The translations under genes were made by a program, and so were the position numbers. The notes below the pieces were generated by a model that saw only the letters and a list, made by a program, of their open reading frames with translations, was not told where the DNA came from and ran no database searches. Of a DNA stretch of 34,454 nt, positions 1-8,462 are shown piece after piece; position 1 is the first letter of the stretch, and each line of letters begins with the position of its first letter. This DNA is from Flavobacterium sp. ACAM 123 (GTDB lineage Bacteria; Bacteroidota; Bacteroidia; Flavobacteriales; Flavobacteriaceae), in assembly GCF_000264055.1 (NCBI RefSeq), contig NZ_AJXL01000038.1:1-34454 (forward strand), read 5' to 3'.

Positions 1-1056
1 CGTTTTTATTTTATCAGTCATGGCGTCCCAACCACGTGCTTTTAGTGGAATTTTAGTATCTGCTCGCGTAATCAGATGTATTCCTTCGCTTTCCTGCGTC
101 ATATGACCAATGATAGAGAAATTAGGGTTTCCTTTGATTTTTTCAAAATCTTCCATGTTGATAGTAAAAAGCAACTCATAATCTTCACCACCGTTTATTG
201 CCACTGTTGTGGAATCGATATCGAATTCTTCGCAGACATTTATCAATTGTGGGTCAAGGGGTAATTTATCTTCATACAAATTACAGCCCACTTTAGACTG
301 CTTGCATAAATGCATAATTTCAGATGATAATCCATCCGAAATATCAATCATCGATGTTGGTTTTATTTCCAAGGCATGTAATAAGGTACGAACATCTTTT
401 CGCGCTTCCGGTTTCAGTTGGCGTTCAATTAAATAAGTATAGGCATCTAAATCGGGTTGTGAATTTGGGTTTACCTGAAAAACTTGCTTCTCTCGCTCTA
501 AAACTTGTAGTCCCATATAAGCGGCACCAATATCTCCTGTAACTACTAATAAGTCAGTTTGCTTAGCTCCGTTTCGATAAACAATTTCCTCTTCATCTGC
601 TTCACCAAGTACAGTAATGCTGATGATTAATCCTTTTTGTGACGAAGTTGTATCTCCACCAATAACATCTACTTTATATTCATTTGCAGCATACGTAATC
701 CCTGCAAATAATTCGTCTAATGCTTCCAGTGGGAAACGATTCGAAACCGCAATGGAAACTGTAATTTGTGTGGCTTTTGCATTCATCGCACAAATATCAG
801 ATATATTTGTAGTCACCGCTTTATAGCCTAAATGTTTCAATGGCATGTAAGCCAAATCAAAATGGACACCTTCCACCAATATATCCGTAGAAATAACGAC
901 TTTCTTATCCTTAAAGTCTAGCACTGCCGCATCATCTCCAATTCCTTTTATAGTTGAAGCTTGAGTGATTTTAAAGTTTTTTGTTAAGTGATCAATCAAT
1001 GCAAATTCTCCTAATTGAGCAATACTAGTGCGTTGTGGGGTTTTATCTTCAATCAT
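1..1056 (-). CDS. thiL: Thiamine-phosphate kinase ThiL, 3' end cut by the window edge
   Basis: ThiL phosphorylates thiamine monophosphate to thiamine pyrophosphate in the cytoplasm, the last step of cofactor synthesis. The minus-strand frame is open for 352 codons from an ATG at 1056 to the first base, with no stop in the window. Usual ThiL length is about 320-350 residues, so only a few codons should be missing. Visible family features are the N-terminal GEFALID, then GDDAAV, the metal/ATP motif STDILVEGVHFD, VIGGDTTSS, TGDIGAAYMG, SMIDISDGLSSE and INGGEDYELLFT, in the order expected for the AIR-synthase-like ThiL fold. A TACCTTTG -7 box lies about 50 bases upstream of the start. It diverges from pfkB. 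The identification is confident; the true stop is unseen. Confidence 0.95.
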   Translation of the reverse strand, partial: MIEDKTPQRTSIAQLGEFALIDHLTKNFKITQASTIKGIGDDAAVLDFKDKKVVISTDILVEGVHFDLAYMPLKHLGYKAVTTNISDICAMNAKATQITVSIAVSNRFPLEALDELFAGITYAANEYKVDVIGGDTTSSQKGLIISITVLGEADEEEIVYRNGAKQTDLLVVTGDIGAAYMGLQVLEREKQVFQVNPNSQPDLDAYTYLIERQLKPEARKDVRTLLHALEIKPTSMIDISDGLSSEIMHLCKQSKVGCNLYEDKLPLDPQLINVCEEFDIDSTTVAINGGEDYELLFTINMEDFEKIKGNPNFSIIGHMTQESEGIHLITRADTKIPLKARGWDAMTDKIKT

Positions 1057-1105
1057 ATTTTTAAGTTTGTTTTTCTGTACGCGATTTTAAAGCGGTACAG
1101 AGTTG

Positions 1106-1113
1106 CAAAGGTA
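1106..1113 (-). promoter_or_regulatory. -7 promoter box for thiL
   Basis: On the minus strand this reads TACCTTTG, an exact TAnnTTTG match, 49 bases before the thiL ATG. A TTTT, 18 bases further upstream, sits where the -33 element should be but is a poor match. Predicted leader is about 45 bases. Confidence 0.5.
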
Positions 1114-1227
1114 CAAAGGTTTTGTCTAATTAAAACTGAATTAACCATTTGAAAGGAAGTAGTTACATCCTGCTTACATGAGATTTAAATATTTTTTCGC
1201 ATCTTTAGATTAGTAAAACCATACAAA

Positions 1228-2160
1228 ATGAAATCATTTGACATAGTTACTCTGACAGTCAGCCCCGCTTTAGATAAAAGTGCACACTTCTCGGGATTAG
1301 TTCCCGAGCAAAAAATTCGTTGCCAAGCGCCTTCGTTTGATGCAGGAGGCGGTGGGATTAATGTTTCTAAAGCAATATCCAGATTGCAAGGAACTTCTTT
1401 GGCTATAATGACTTCGGGAGGAGCAACAGGTGAAATGTTACAGAAATTATTGCATGAAGAGACCGTGCCTTTTATCGCTATCGAAACACAAAGTTGGACT
1501 CGAGAAAATTTCGTGGCAGTTGATGATAATACGAATTCTCAGTTTCGTTTTGTTTTCCCCGCACCGGCTGTTACTATTGCAGAAAAAGATAAAATTATTG
1601 AAGCGATACAAGAGTTAGAATTTAATTATTTAGTTGTAAGCGGTGGTTTGAGTGAGGGGTTACCGGCAGATTTTTATCAAGATATAGCCGAAATGGCAAA
1701 AGCATCAAATTCAAAACTAATTATAGATACAAACGGTAGCCCATTAAGGAAAGCTTTGGAAACAGGTGTTTACATGATCAAACCTAATGCGGGTGAATTG
1801 GCAAAGTTAATTGGTGTCGAACGCTTGGAAATGGAGGAGGTCAATGAAGCAGCAAAGGAAATAATTAGGGAAGGTGGAGCTGAAGTCGTAGTTGTTTCTC
1901 TTGGGCCTCAAGGTGCTGTATTAGTAACAAAGGATTCGTACGATTATGTTGCGGCTCCCAATGTTGTTAAAAAAAGCACCGTTGGTGCTGGAGACAGTAT
2001 GGTAGGTGGCATGGTCTGGGCTTTGTCTCAAAATAAACCTTTGAAAGAAGTGATTCGATGGGGGGTGGCCTGCGGATCGGCGGCAACTATGAATGAAGGT
2101 ACCCAGCTATTTAAATTAGAAGATGCTAAACGATTATTTAAATGGTTGAAGGATAAATAA
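1228..2160 (+). CDS. pfkB: 6-phosphofructokinase, PfkB (ribokinase) family
   Basis: A sugar kinase of the ribokinase fold that phosphorylates fructose 6-phosphate (or, in relatives, fructose 1-phosphate or tagatose 6-phosphate). At 310 residues it has the length of E. coli PfkB and shares its distinctive signatures. The sugar-binding GGGGINVSKA lies at residues 40-49, GGATGEML follows, then VVVSLGPQGA, and the anion-hole and catalytic motif STVGAGDSM has Asp256 as base. The C-terminal GSAATMNEGTQL also matches E. coli PfkB closely, so 6-phosphofructokinase is preferred over 1-phosphofructokinase. It starts at an ATG with no obvious Shine-Dalgarno sequence and no clean TAnnTTTG box upstream; a degenerate CATCTTTA lies at about 1199-1206. 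It is transcribed towards lepA, with a shared hairpin between them. Confidence 0.92.
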   Translation: MKSFDIVTLTVSPALDKSAHFSGLVPEQKIRCQAPSFDAGGGGINVSKAISRLQGTSLAIMTSGGATGEMLQKLLHEETVPFIAIETQSWTRENFVAVDDNTNSQFRFVFPAPAVTIAEKDKIIEAIQELEFNYLVVSGGLSEGLPADFYQDIAEMAKASNSKLIIDTNGSPLRKALETGVYMIKPNAGELAKLIGVERLEMEEVNEAAKEIIREGGAEVVVVSLGPQGAVLVTKDSYDYVAAPNVVKKSTVGAGDSMVGGMVWALSQNKPLKEVIRWGVACGSAATMNEGTQLFKLEDAKRLFKWLKDK

Positions 2161-2221
2161 AATCAGCCACACCAGCGTATGCAAACCGCGCAAAGAGGAG
2201 AAAATAGAAAAAGCATAAAAA

Positions 2222-2249
2222 AACCTGACAATTTTTATATCGCCAGGTT
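2222..2249. terminator. Hairpin between convergent pfkB and lepA
   Basis: AACCTG (2222-2227) pairs with CAGGTT (2244-2249) around a 16-base loop. T-rich DNA follows on the plus side and an A-run precedes it (T-run on the minus strand), so it could end both transcripts. The six-base stem is short. Confidence 0.45.
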
Positions 2250-2291
2250 CTAATCTTTATTCTTTTCTCTTTCTTCTGTTTTCTAAAAAAA

Positions 2292-4088
2292 TTAGTCATT
2301 CAACTTCAAAACAGCCATAAAAGCTTCTTGAGGGATTTCTACATTTCCAACTTGTCTCATACGTTTCTTTCCTTTTTTCTGTTTTTCCAATAATTTACGT
2401 TTACGGGAAATATCACCACCATAACATTTTGCGGTAACATCTTTACGTAATGCTTTAATGGTTTCACGTGAGATTACTTTCACACCAATAGCGGCTTGAA
2501 TTGGAATATCAAACTGCTGACGCGGAATCAATTCTTTTAGTTTTTCACACATTTTTTTACCAATGTGGTATGCGTTGTCTACGTGAATTAATAAAGACAA
2601 AGCATCTACGACAGTTGCATTTAGTAATATATCTACTTTTACTAAGTTTGATGTTCGCATCCCAATAGGAGCGTAATCAAAAGAAGCGTATCCTTTAGAA
2701 ACCGTTTTCAAACGGTCATAAAAATCAAATACAATTTCAGCCAGTGGCATATCAAAAGTCAACTCAACACGATCTGTAGTTAAATAAGTTTGATTCGTAA
2801 TCAAACCTCTTTTTTCGATACACAATGACATTACATTACCCACAAAATCAGATTTTGTGATAATGGTAGCTTTTATGAAAGGCTCTTCTACGTGGTCCAG
2901 TTTAGAAGGCTCTGGTAAATCGGTTGGGTTGTTTACTACTAATGCAGTTTCAGGATTTTTCTTGGTGTAAGCAAAATAGGAAACGTTGGGAACTGTTGTA
3001 ATCACAGTCATGTTGAACTCGCGTTCTAAACGTTCCTGAATAATTTCCATGTGTAGCATTCCTAAGAATCCACAACGGAAACCAAATCCTAATGCAGCAG
3101 AACTTTCTGGTAAGAATACAAGTGAAGCATCGTTCAATTGGAGTTTTTCCATAGAGTTTCTTAGGTCTTCATAATCTTCGGTGTCAACAGGATATATTCC
3201 TGCAAATACCATTGGTTTAACATCCTCAAAACCTTTGACCATCTTGGTCGTTGGTGTTTTTGCATCTGTAACCGTATCTCCAACTTTTACTTCTTTGGCC
3301 TCTTTAATTCCTGAGATTAAATAACCAACATCGCCGGTGGAAATAACTTTTTTCGGTACTTGATTTAGTTTTAAAGTTCCAATTTCGTCCGCAAAATATT
3401 CATTTCCAGTAGCCATGAATTTAATCTTCTGACCCTTTTTAATTTCTCCATTAATGACACGGAAGATAACTTCTATTCCACGGAACGGATTGTAATGCGA
3501 GTCAAAAATTAAAGCTTGTAATGGCTCATCAACATTTCCTTTTGGAGGAGGAATTCTTTCGATAATGGCAGCCAAGATATTTTCTACTCCCAACCCGGTT
3601 TTTCCGGAGGCATGAATAATTTCTTCGAGTCTACAACCCAATAAATCAACAATATCGTCACTTACTTCTTCTGGATTTGCACTTGGTAAATCTACTTTAT
3701 TAAGAATAGGAATAATTTCCAAATCATTTTCTAAAGCTAAGTATAGATTCGAAATCGTTTGTGCTTGTATGCTTTGCGCTGCGTCAACAATCAAAAGTGC
3801 TCCCTCACAGGCTGCAATAGATCGAGAAACTTCATATGAAAAATCCACGTGACCAGGAGTGTCAATCAAATTCAAGATGTATTCTTGGCCTTTGTATGTA
3901 TATTCCATCTGGATGGCATGACTTTTTATGGTGATTCCGCGTTCTCTTTCCAAGTCCATGCTGTCAAGCAATTGTGCTTTTTCTTCACGCGCAGTTACGG
4001 TTTGCGTAGCGGCAAGTAAACGGTCAGCAAGTGTACTCTTGCCGTGATCAATATGTGCAATAATGCAAAAATTCCGTATATGTTTCAT
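2292..4088 (-). CDS. lepA: Elongation factor 4 (LepA), back-translocating GTPase
   Basis: EF4 is a ribosome-binding translational GTPase that affects back-translocation and 30S biogenesis. Starting at the ATG at 4088 it is 598 residues, the family's usual length; the frame runs six bases further to a TTG, which is unlikely to be used. The G1 loop AHIDHGKST is near residue 11, the switch [11 protein letters not shown]3 DTPGHVDF and G4 NKVD follow in order, then an EF-Tu domain II, two EF-G-like alpha/beta domains ([14 protein letters not shown] is typical) and the EF4-specific C-terminal domain ending in [17 protein letters not shown], a basic segment that enters the peptidyl-transferase centre. 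It appears monocistronic, with a roughly 150-base leader if the TATATTTG box at 4251-4258 is used. Confidence 0.98.
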   Translation of the reverse strand: MKHIRNFCIIAHIDHGKSTLADRLLAATQTVTAREEKAQLLDSMDLERERGITIKSHAIQMEYTYKGQEYILNLIDTPGHVDFSYEVSRSIAACEGALLIVDAAQSIQAQTISNLYLALENDLEIIPILNKVDLPSANPEEVSDDIVDLLGCRLEEIIHASGKTGLGVENILAAIIERIPPPKGNVDEPLQALIFDSHYNPFRGIEVIFRVINGEIKKGQKIKFMATGNEYFADEIGTLKLNQVPKKVISTGDVGYLISGIKEAKEVKVGDTVTDAKTPTTKMVKGFEDVKPMVFAGIYPVDTEDYEDLRNSMEKLQLNDASLVFLPESSAALGFGFRCGFLGMLHMEIIQERLEREFNMTVITTVPNVSYFAYTKKNPETALVVNNPTDLPEPSKLDHVEEPFIKATIITKSDFVGNVMSLCIEKRGLITNQTYLTTDRVELTFDMPLAEIVFDFYDRLKTVSKGYASFDYAPIGMRTSNLVKVDILLNATVVDALSLLIHVDNAYHIGKKMCEKLKELIPRQQFDIPIQAAIGVKVISRETIKALRKDVTAKCYGGDISRKRKLLEKQKKGKKRMRQVGNVEIPQEAFMAVLKLND

Positions 4089-4250
4089 ATTCAATAAATA
4101 TCAATAATAAAAGTTATCATACTGCGGGAGTGCCAGCTAAAAAAGCCTTCAGGCTAATCATTATATATCTTTCTCTCGTTAAAAACGAAATTTACATAGA
4201 ATAAAGCTACTATCTCTCACGCAAAAAGCTAAAAGTATGCAATTAACGTG

Positions 4251-4258
4251 CAAATATA
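4251..4258 (-). promoter_or_regulatory. Candidate -7 box for lepA
   Basis: Minus strand TATATTTG, an exact TAnnTTTG match, 162 bases from the lepA ATG. There is no good -33 element at the usual spacing. A degenerate TATTATTG at 4102-4109 is the alternative and would give an almost leaderless message. Confidence 0.35.
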
Positions 4259-4440
4259 AGTTAAAAGTTTTGATTGTAGATTGAACAAAAGCTAATGTTG
4301 AGAATCTGAAATTTATTTTTTTTAAAGGTTTATTAATTAGCAACTTCTTGTTTTTTGGTAGCATTGTTAAAGTTACGTTACTTGATAATAAATGAAAACT
4401 AAATACAATGGTATTTTACATTCGTTTCTACACAATTTTG

Positions 4441-4448
4441 TACTTTTG
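4441..4448 (+). promoter_or_regulatory. -7 box for the PNPOx-like gene
   Basis: TACTTTTG, an exact TAnnTTTG match, 35 bases before the ATG at 4484. This is the same octamer as at both ompA promoters. No clear TTG at -33. Confidence 0.45.
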
Positions 4449-4483
4449 AAGAACACTAGACGTTCAATTCCTAACACCTAAAA

Positions 4484-5131
4484 ATGCTTTCTATGAATAA
4501 ACAAGATGACGAATTTATTACCTACAATGACACCAAATACAATTTGCAGGGTATAGAGACATTGGCTTGGAAAAAATTAGTCAATGGATCCGTTAAGAAA
4601 AAAAATGGTTTTAGAACCATGTGTGTGGGAACTATCGATGAAAAAAATGCCGCTGCGTTACGAATTGTTGTAAATAGGAAAGTAGACGAAGTGCATAAAA
4701 CCATATTCTTTCACACCGACAATCGTTCAAGAAAATATAATGATTTAACGAAAGACAATCGCATTTCACTATTATTTTATGACGGCCGGCAACGTGTTCA
4801 AATTGTTGTAAAAGCATATGCTACCATTCATACTAGTAATACATTATCAAATGATAGATGGAAAGCGACAAGCCCACAGGCTCGACTGGGTTATATGACA
4901 AATGAACCTCCAAACGCAAAATCAGATCAACTAACTTTAGGTTATGAAGAACGCTTTGCTATCACAAAACCAATAGATGATGAGAGCAATCCTTTCGAAA
5001 AAAACTTTTCTGTAGTAGCTTGTACAGTCTATGAACTTGAATTTCTTTATTTAGATTTTCAAGGCAACCGTAAGGCTAATTTTTATTATGAGAACAGTGT
5101 TTTAGTGGATGGGAATTGGGCCGTTCCTTAA
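4484..5131 (+). CDS. Pyridoxamine 5'-phosphate oxidase-like flavin-binding protein
   Basis: A 215-residue protein with the split-barrel flavin-binding look of the PNPOx-like superfamily. The central segment has ALRIVVNRKV, IFFHTDNRSRKYNDL and ISLLFYDGRQRVQIVVKA, corresponding to the strands and FMN-phosphate contacts of the family. The C-terminus has the strand VYELEFLYLDFQGNRKA. It lacks the longer C-terminal dimer motif of true PdxH and is better treated as a PNPOx-family protein of unknown substrate (FMN, F420 or haem binders exist) than as the B6 enzyme. The start could be 4484 or the in-frame ATG at 4493; the first gives only three extra residues. It stands alone with its own promoter. 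Confidence 0.8.
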   Translation: MLSMNKQDDEFITYNDTKYNLQGIETLAWKKLVNGSVKKKNGFRTMCVGTIDEKNAAALRIVVNRKVDEVHKTIFFHTDNRSRKYNDLTKDNRISLLFYDGRQRVQIVVKAYATIHTSNTLSNDRWKATSPQARLGYMTNEPPNAKSDQLTLGYEERFAITKPIDDESNPFEKNFSVVACTVYELEFLYLDFQGNRKANFYYENSVLVDGNWAVP

Positions 5132-5161
5132 AAGGAGAATTATTTTTGATTATCTCTTGTT

Positions 5162-5285
5162 TAATTTTGCCTTGTAAAAGTTGGTAGCTGTAGTGGCGAA
5201 ATTATTTCTTCGGTTTTCTTTGCGCTCAAATTCTACACTATTATTACCGAAAATTTAATTATCGTAAGGATTTATCCTTTATTTA
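5162..5285 (+). ncRNA. Candidate small RNA or structured 3' region
   Basis: The exact -7 box TAATTTTG at 5162-5169 is followed by a long imperfect hairpin. GGTA (5183-5186) pairs with TACC (5245-5248) and TAGTG (5191-5195) pairs with CACTA (5236-5240), joined by a 4x4 segment with two G-U pairs. A second hairpin, AAGGA-TTTA-TCCTT (5266-5279), leads into T-rich DNA. No known RNA family is recognised. It may instead be part of the 3' end of the upstream transcript. Confidence 0.25.
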
Positions 5286-5504
5286 TTGCGTGACATGACC
5301 ATAAGAGCCATGCCTTTTATGGCAATAGTTGGTTTTTAAAAAAAGAATTTTTTTTATTGCAATACCATATAAAATCTGCCAGACTTCGATTTTTAATTAC
5401 ATTGATAGGTTAAATTAAACAATTTTAAAGTCTGAAATAGTAAACTAATTAGTTAAGTTAGAAGTCTTTCATCGTTGCTATTTCATGCTTTGATCAAAAA
5501 AGCG

Positions 5505-5512
5505 TAATTTTG
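5505..5512 (+). promoter_or_regulatory. -7 box for dusB, very close to the start codon
   Basis: TAATTTTG ends only 7 bases before the ATG at 5520. With initiation a few bases downstream of the box, the message would begin at or within a few bases of the start codon. Confidence 0.5.
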
Positions 5513-5519
5513 CACAAAA

Positions 5520-6521
5520 TTGAAGCAGATGATTAAGATTGGCAACATAGAATTACCGGATTTCCCTTTACTTCTCGCTCCTATGGAGGACGTGAGCGAC
5601 CCGCCTTTTCGTAGGTTGTGTAAGATGCACGGAGCTGATATGATGTACTCAGAATTTATTTCCTCTGAAGGGCTAATTCGTGACGCTATCAAAAGCCGCA
5701 TGAAATTAGATATTTTCGATTATGAAAGACCTGTAGGGATCCAAATTTTTGGAGGAGATGAAGATGCGATGGCGATGTCGTCTAAAATTGTGACAGCAGT
5801 GCGACCTGATATAGTGGATATCAACTTCGGTTGTCCGGTAAAAAAAGTAGTTTGCAAAGGAGCTGGTGCCGGAGTATTAAAAGATATCGATTTGATGATT
5901 CGCTTAACTAAGGCCGTAATTAATAGTACGGACTTACCGGTGACTGTTAAAACCCGTTTAGGCTGGGATGACAATTCGATTAATATCGATGAGGTAGCAG
6001 AGCGTCTTCAAGATATTGGAGTTGCTGCCTTAAGTATTCATGCTCGTACGCGTGCCCAAATGTATAAAGGTCATTCAGATTGGTCACATATTGCTCGTGT
6101 AAAAAACAACCCAAGGATTACGATGCCTATTTTTGGTAACGGAGATATTAACAGTCCTGAAAAGGCACTACAATATAAAAATGAATACGGTATCGATGGC
6201 ATAATGATTGGTCGTGCTGCAATTGGTTATCCTTGGATTTTTAATGAAATCAAACATTATTTTAATACCGGAGAACATTTGGCTAAACCATCAGTTGTTG
6301 ATAGAGTGCAGGCAGTACGTAATCATCTTACTTGGGCCATGGAGTGGAAAGGAGAACGCTTAGGGATTGTAGAAACAAGGCCGCATTATACGAATTATTT
6401 TAAAGGGATTCATTCGTTTAAGCTCCACAAACAGAAACTAGTAACTTTTGATCGTCCTGAAGAATTATTTGCTACTTTAAATGAAATTGAAGAAGAGTAT
6501 GCAGGATACGAGTTTGCATAA
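5520..6521 (+). CDS. dusB: tRNA-dihydrouridine synthase DusB
   Basis: An FMN- and NADPH-dependent enzyme that reduces uridine to dihydrouridine in the tRNA D-loop. The 333 residues form a TIM barrel then a helical tRNA-binding domain. Key family motifs are LLLAPMEDVSDPPFR near the N-terminus, QIFGGDEDAM, the catalytic-cysteine segment NFGCPVKKVVCKGAGAGVL, TVKTRLGWD, SIHARTRAQMYKGHSDW and the FMN-phosphate site GRAAIGYPWIF. This is the NifR3/DusB pattern. Two ATGs are possible: 5520 or 5529 (MIKIGNIELP). The second fits the usual family start and would leave a leader of about 10 bases, whereas the first would be leaderless. It converges on the permease gene, with a strong shared terminator between. 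Confidence 0.95.
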   Translation: MKQMIKIGNIELPDFPLLLAPMEDVSDPPFRRLCKMHGADMMYSEFISSEGLIRDAIKSRMKLDIFDYERPVGIQIFGGDEDAMAMSSKIVTAVRPDIVDINFGCPVKKVVCKGAGAGVLKDIDLMIRLTKAVINSTDLPVTVKTRLGWDDNSINIDEVAERLQDIGVAALSIHARTRAQMYKGHSDWSHIARVKNNPRITMPIFGNGDINSPEKALQYKNEYGIDGIMIGRAAIGYPWIFNEIKHYFNTGEHLAKPSVVDRVQAVRNHLTWAMEWKGERLGIVETRPHYTNYFKGIHSFKLHKQKLVTFDRPEELFATLNEIEEEYAGYEFA

Positions 6522-6538
6522 CTTATTATTTTAAATAG

Positions 6539-6587
6539 AAATCCCGCTCATTTGCATCAAATTAAAACGTGTAAAGTAGTGGGATTT
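6539..6587. terminator. Bidirectional terminator between dusB and the permease gene
   Basis: AAATCCCGCT (6539-6548) pairs with AGTGGGATTT (6578-6587), ten pairs including one G-U, around a 29-base loop. T-rich DNA follows on the plus strand from 6588 and A/T-rich DNA lies on the other side. Confidence 0.65.
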
Positions 6588-6631
6588 GTGTTTAATTTTT
6601 TTATTCTTCGATATCGTTAGGGTAAAAAATT

Positions 6632-7831
6632 CTAATCCAGCAACTTCTTGCTCACTCGACTACTTGCAATCAGTGAAGCGATAAAACCGAGAGTTACAAT
6701 CGTTCCCATAACTATCATTACGTTTTCCAGCGTGAAAACCACTGGATAAGCTAGTGTAGGTGTAATCATTACCAGCTGAAAATGCTGTTGTAGTAACACA
6801 ATTGCAATTCCTAAAAGAAGTCCAATAATTCCACCAAATAGACTTAGTAGCGTTCCTTGAAGTAAAAATATTTTACGCAAATCCTTGATTTCTGTTCCCA
6901 GGTTAAAAAGTGTTTTTAAGTTTCCTTTTTTGTCGAGAATCATCATGATCAGTGCGCCAATAAGATTAAAAAGCGCCACTACGATAACCAAAGTAAAGAT
7001 TAAATACACAGCTATATTCTCTGTATTCAACATTTTATACAAGGCTTCGTTGAGTTGTGCTCTGTTTTTTACCGTGATTTTATTATTGAAAATCGTCTGC
7101 AGTTTCTCGATGATTGCATCTTCGTCAGCGTCCTTTTTTTCTTTAATCTCAATTCCTGAAATCTGATTGGTTTTGTATTCCAATAATTCTTGGGCTAGAC
7201 CCAAATCGGCAAAAACATATTTAGAATCAAGATCTTCACTTATGGCATAAATACCCACAGGGAAAACATCGGTTTTGTTAAAAGCTTGTGCGGGGTTTGT
7301 AATGGCTCCCCTTCCTGGTTTAGGAACTAAAACTTCCAGTTGTCTATTGAAATCCAGCAGTCCCATGGAGAATTTCTGAGCAATCCCATAACCTACAACA
7401 ACCTGATAAGTGTCAGGATCAATCCATTGTCCGTTGTACAATGTTTTCTTTATGTCGTTTACTTTATCAAACTTCGTGTCGACACCTTTTAAATAGGTAA
7501 CGACTTGCTTGTCATCAAAAACAAACAAAACGCGTTCTTCTATAATTTTACTGTAGGAAACAACGCCTTCAATTTTCTTGATTTCAGCTTCTTGCTCCGG
7601 CGAAATAAAAAATGATTTCCCAAGAGTGCTGCTTATTTTTAGGTCGGGATCAATATCGTTCGTAAACGAAAGACTAAATACTTTCAACCCGCTAAAAACA
7701 GATAACACCACAAACAAAGCCATGGCGCCAACAATGATTCCCATACTCGCAATGCGATTGATTATATTTATGGCATTGTTCTTACTGTTACTTAGAATGT
7801 AACGTTTGGCGATGTAAAGGGGAAAATTCAA
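6632..7831 (-). CDS. LolC/LolE-like ABC transporter permease (FtsX family)
   Basis: An inner-membrane permease of the FtsX/MacB superfamily related to LolC/LolE, which extract lipoproteins for outer-membrane delivery. The 399 residues show an N-terminal cytoplasmic start (FPLYIAKRYI), one transmembrane helix at about 27-50, a large periplasmic MacB-PCD-like domain to about 265, and three C-terminal helices (about 270-300, 320-350, 360-385). The start codon is a TTG at 7831, one base after the rbfA stop, so the two genes form a tight operon. No Lol-type ATPase lies nearby and would have to come from elsewhere. Exact substrate is inferred, not shown. Confidence 0.85.
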   Translation of the reverse strand: MNFPLYIAKRYILSNSKNNAINIINRIASMGIIVGAMALFVVLSVFSGLKVFSLSFTNDIDPDLKISSTLGKSFFISPEQEAEIKKIEGVVSYSKIIEERVLFVFDDKQVVTYLKGVDTKFDKVNDIKKTLYNGQWIDPDTYQVVVGYGIAQKFSMGLLDFNRQLEVLVPKPGRGAITNPAQAFNKTDVFPVGIYAISEDLDSKYVFADLGLAQELLEYKTNQISGIEIKEKKDADEDAIIEKLQTIFNNKITVKNRAQLNEALYKMLNTENIAVYLIFTLVIVVALFNLIGALIMMILDKKGNLKTLFNLGTEIKDLRKIFLLQGTLLSLFGGIIGLLLGIAIVLLQQHFQLVMITPTLAYPVVFTLENVMIVMGTIVTLGFIASLIASSRVSKKLLD

Positions 7832-7832
7832 A

Positions 7833-8225
7833 TTATATTAGCTTGCGTTTCTCTAGAAGCTCTCTGTTTTCAATAGGATTATCTTTGCTCGCCAAAGCAG
7901 TATCAATTTTTTCAATGTAGTCTAATGAATCATCAATAAAGAAAACCAAATTAGGTACTTTTCGCAATTGCAAACGTACTCTTTGTGATAAATCGTGTTT
8001 TATTGTCTTAGCATTCGACTTAACTGCCTCTAAAATTTCTTTTGCTTTATCCTGAGGAAAAACACTTAAATGAACCGTCGCCACAGATAAATCTGAAGTA
8101 ACAACAACCTTGGATACCGAAATAATTAAATTACTTACTCCGTTTTTTCTCACTTCACCTTGTAGGATATCCACCAAATCTTTTTGGATCACCCCACCTA
8201 TTTTTTTCTGTCTATTTGTTTCCAT
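7833..8225 (-). CDS. rbfA: Ribosome-binding factor A
   Basis: RbfA binds the 30S subunit and helps mature the 5' end of 16S rRNA, notably in the cold. The 130-residue protein starts METNRQKKIGGVIQKDLVDI, followed by SKVVVTSDLSVATVHLSVF and the C-terminal LRKVPNLVFFIDDSLDYIEKID, the KH-like fold with the signature P-x-L-x-F-x-x-D-x-S. It is the first gene of an operon with the LolC/E-like permease. The -7 box TATTTTTG ends four bases before the ATG, so the transcript is probably leaderless. Confidence 0.95.
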   Translation of the reverse strand: METNRQKKIGGVIQKDLVDILQGEVRKNGVSNLIISVSKVVVTSDLSVATVHLSVFPQDKAKEILEAVKSNAKTIKHDLSQRVRLQLRKVPNLVFFIDDSLDYIEKIDTALASKDNPIENRELLEKRKLI

Positions 8226-8229
8226 AGTG

Positions 8230-8237
8230 CAAAAATA
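8230..8237 (-). promoter_or_regulatory. -7 box for rbfA overlapping the expected leader
   Basis: Minus-strand TATTTTTG, with its last base only four bases upstream of the rbfA ATG. The predicted start of transcription falls on or next to the A of ATG. Confidence 0.5.
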
Positions 8238-8297
8238 GTACTTTTAAGCAATAAACGAGCAATTTTTAAAAGCAACCTAGCAATAGTTCTGTTTTTA

Positions 8298-8380
8298 GGA
8301 GCTTTTTCCTGCTATTCGTTGCAATCTTTTTCTAAATCTTCCAGATTTAGAAAAAGGATTTTCACTTCTATCAGGGCTAA
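8298..8380 (+). repeat. Dispersed intergenic hairpin repeat, copy 1
   Basis: The core is a perfect 14-base stem, CTTTTTCTAAATCT (8326-8339), loop TCC, then AGATTTAGAAAAAG (8343-8356). It is flanked by the arms GCTATTCGTTGCAATC on the left and GGATTTTCACTTCTATC (8356-8372) on the right. The right arm recurs exactly at 30663-30679 and the left arm recurs with 3 changes in 20 bases at 30627-30646. A diverged inverse copy lies at 23098-23164. It sits in the 237-base spacer between rbfA and addA. Confidence 0.75.
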
Positions 8381-8462
8381 TTCTTTTAGTCATCAACATA
8401 GAGTATAATGTAGGAAAATAATTCTGCCGTATAAAAATACAAATAAAAAAATCTAAGCTAAT

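Larger units (their letters stand above)
4089..4483. other. 395-base divergent spacer between lepA and the PNPOx-like gene
   Basis: No supportable gene. It holds the two divergent promoter candidates. On the minus strand, a small AGCC-TGAA-GGCT hairpin followed by TTTTTT lies at about 4140-4156, inside the predicted lepA leader. It could attenuate transcription but the stem has only four pairs. A 61-codon minus-strand open frame here looks like chance. Confidence 0.5.
5132..5519. other. 388-base spacer upstream of dusB
   Basis: No protein gene seen. From left to right it contains the candidate small RNA, a GCCAT/ATGGC hairpin (5307-5323) followed by T/A runs that may be a terminator, a two-tier inverted repeat (5380-5434), and the dusB -7 box at 5505-5512. 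Confidence 0.5.

Noticed and set aside
4179..4364. 61-codon minus-strand open frame upstream of lepA
   Set aside because: No recognisable features. It covers the likely lepA promoter region.
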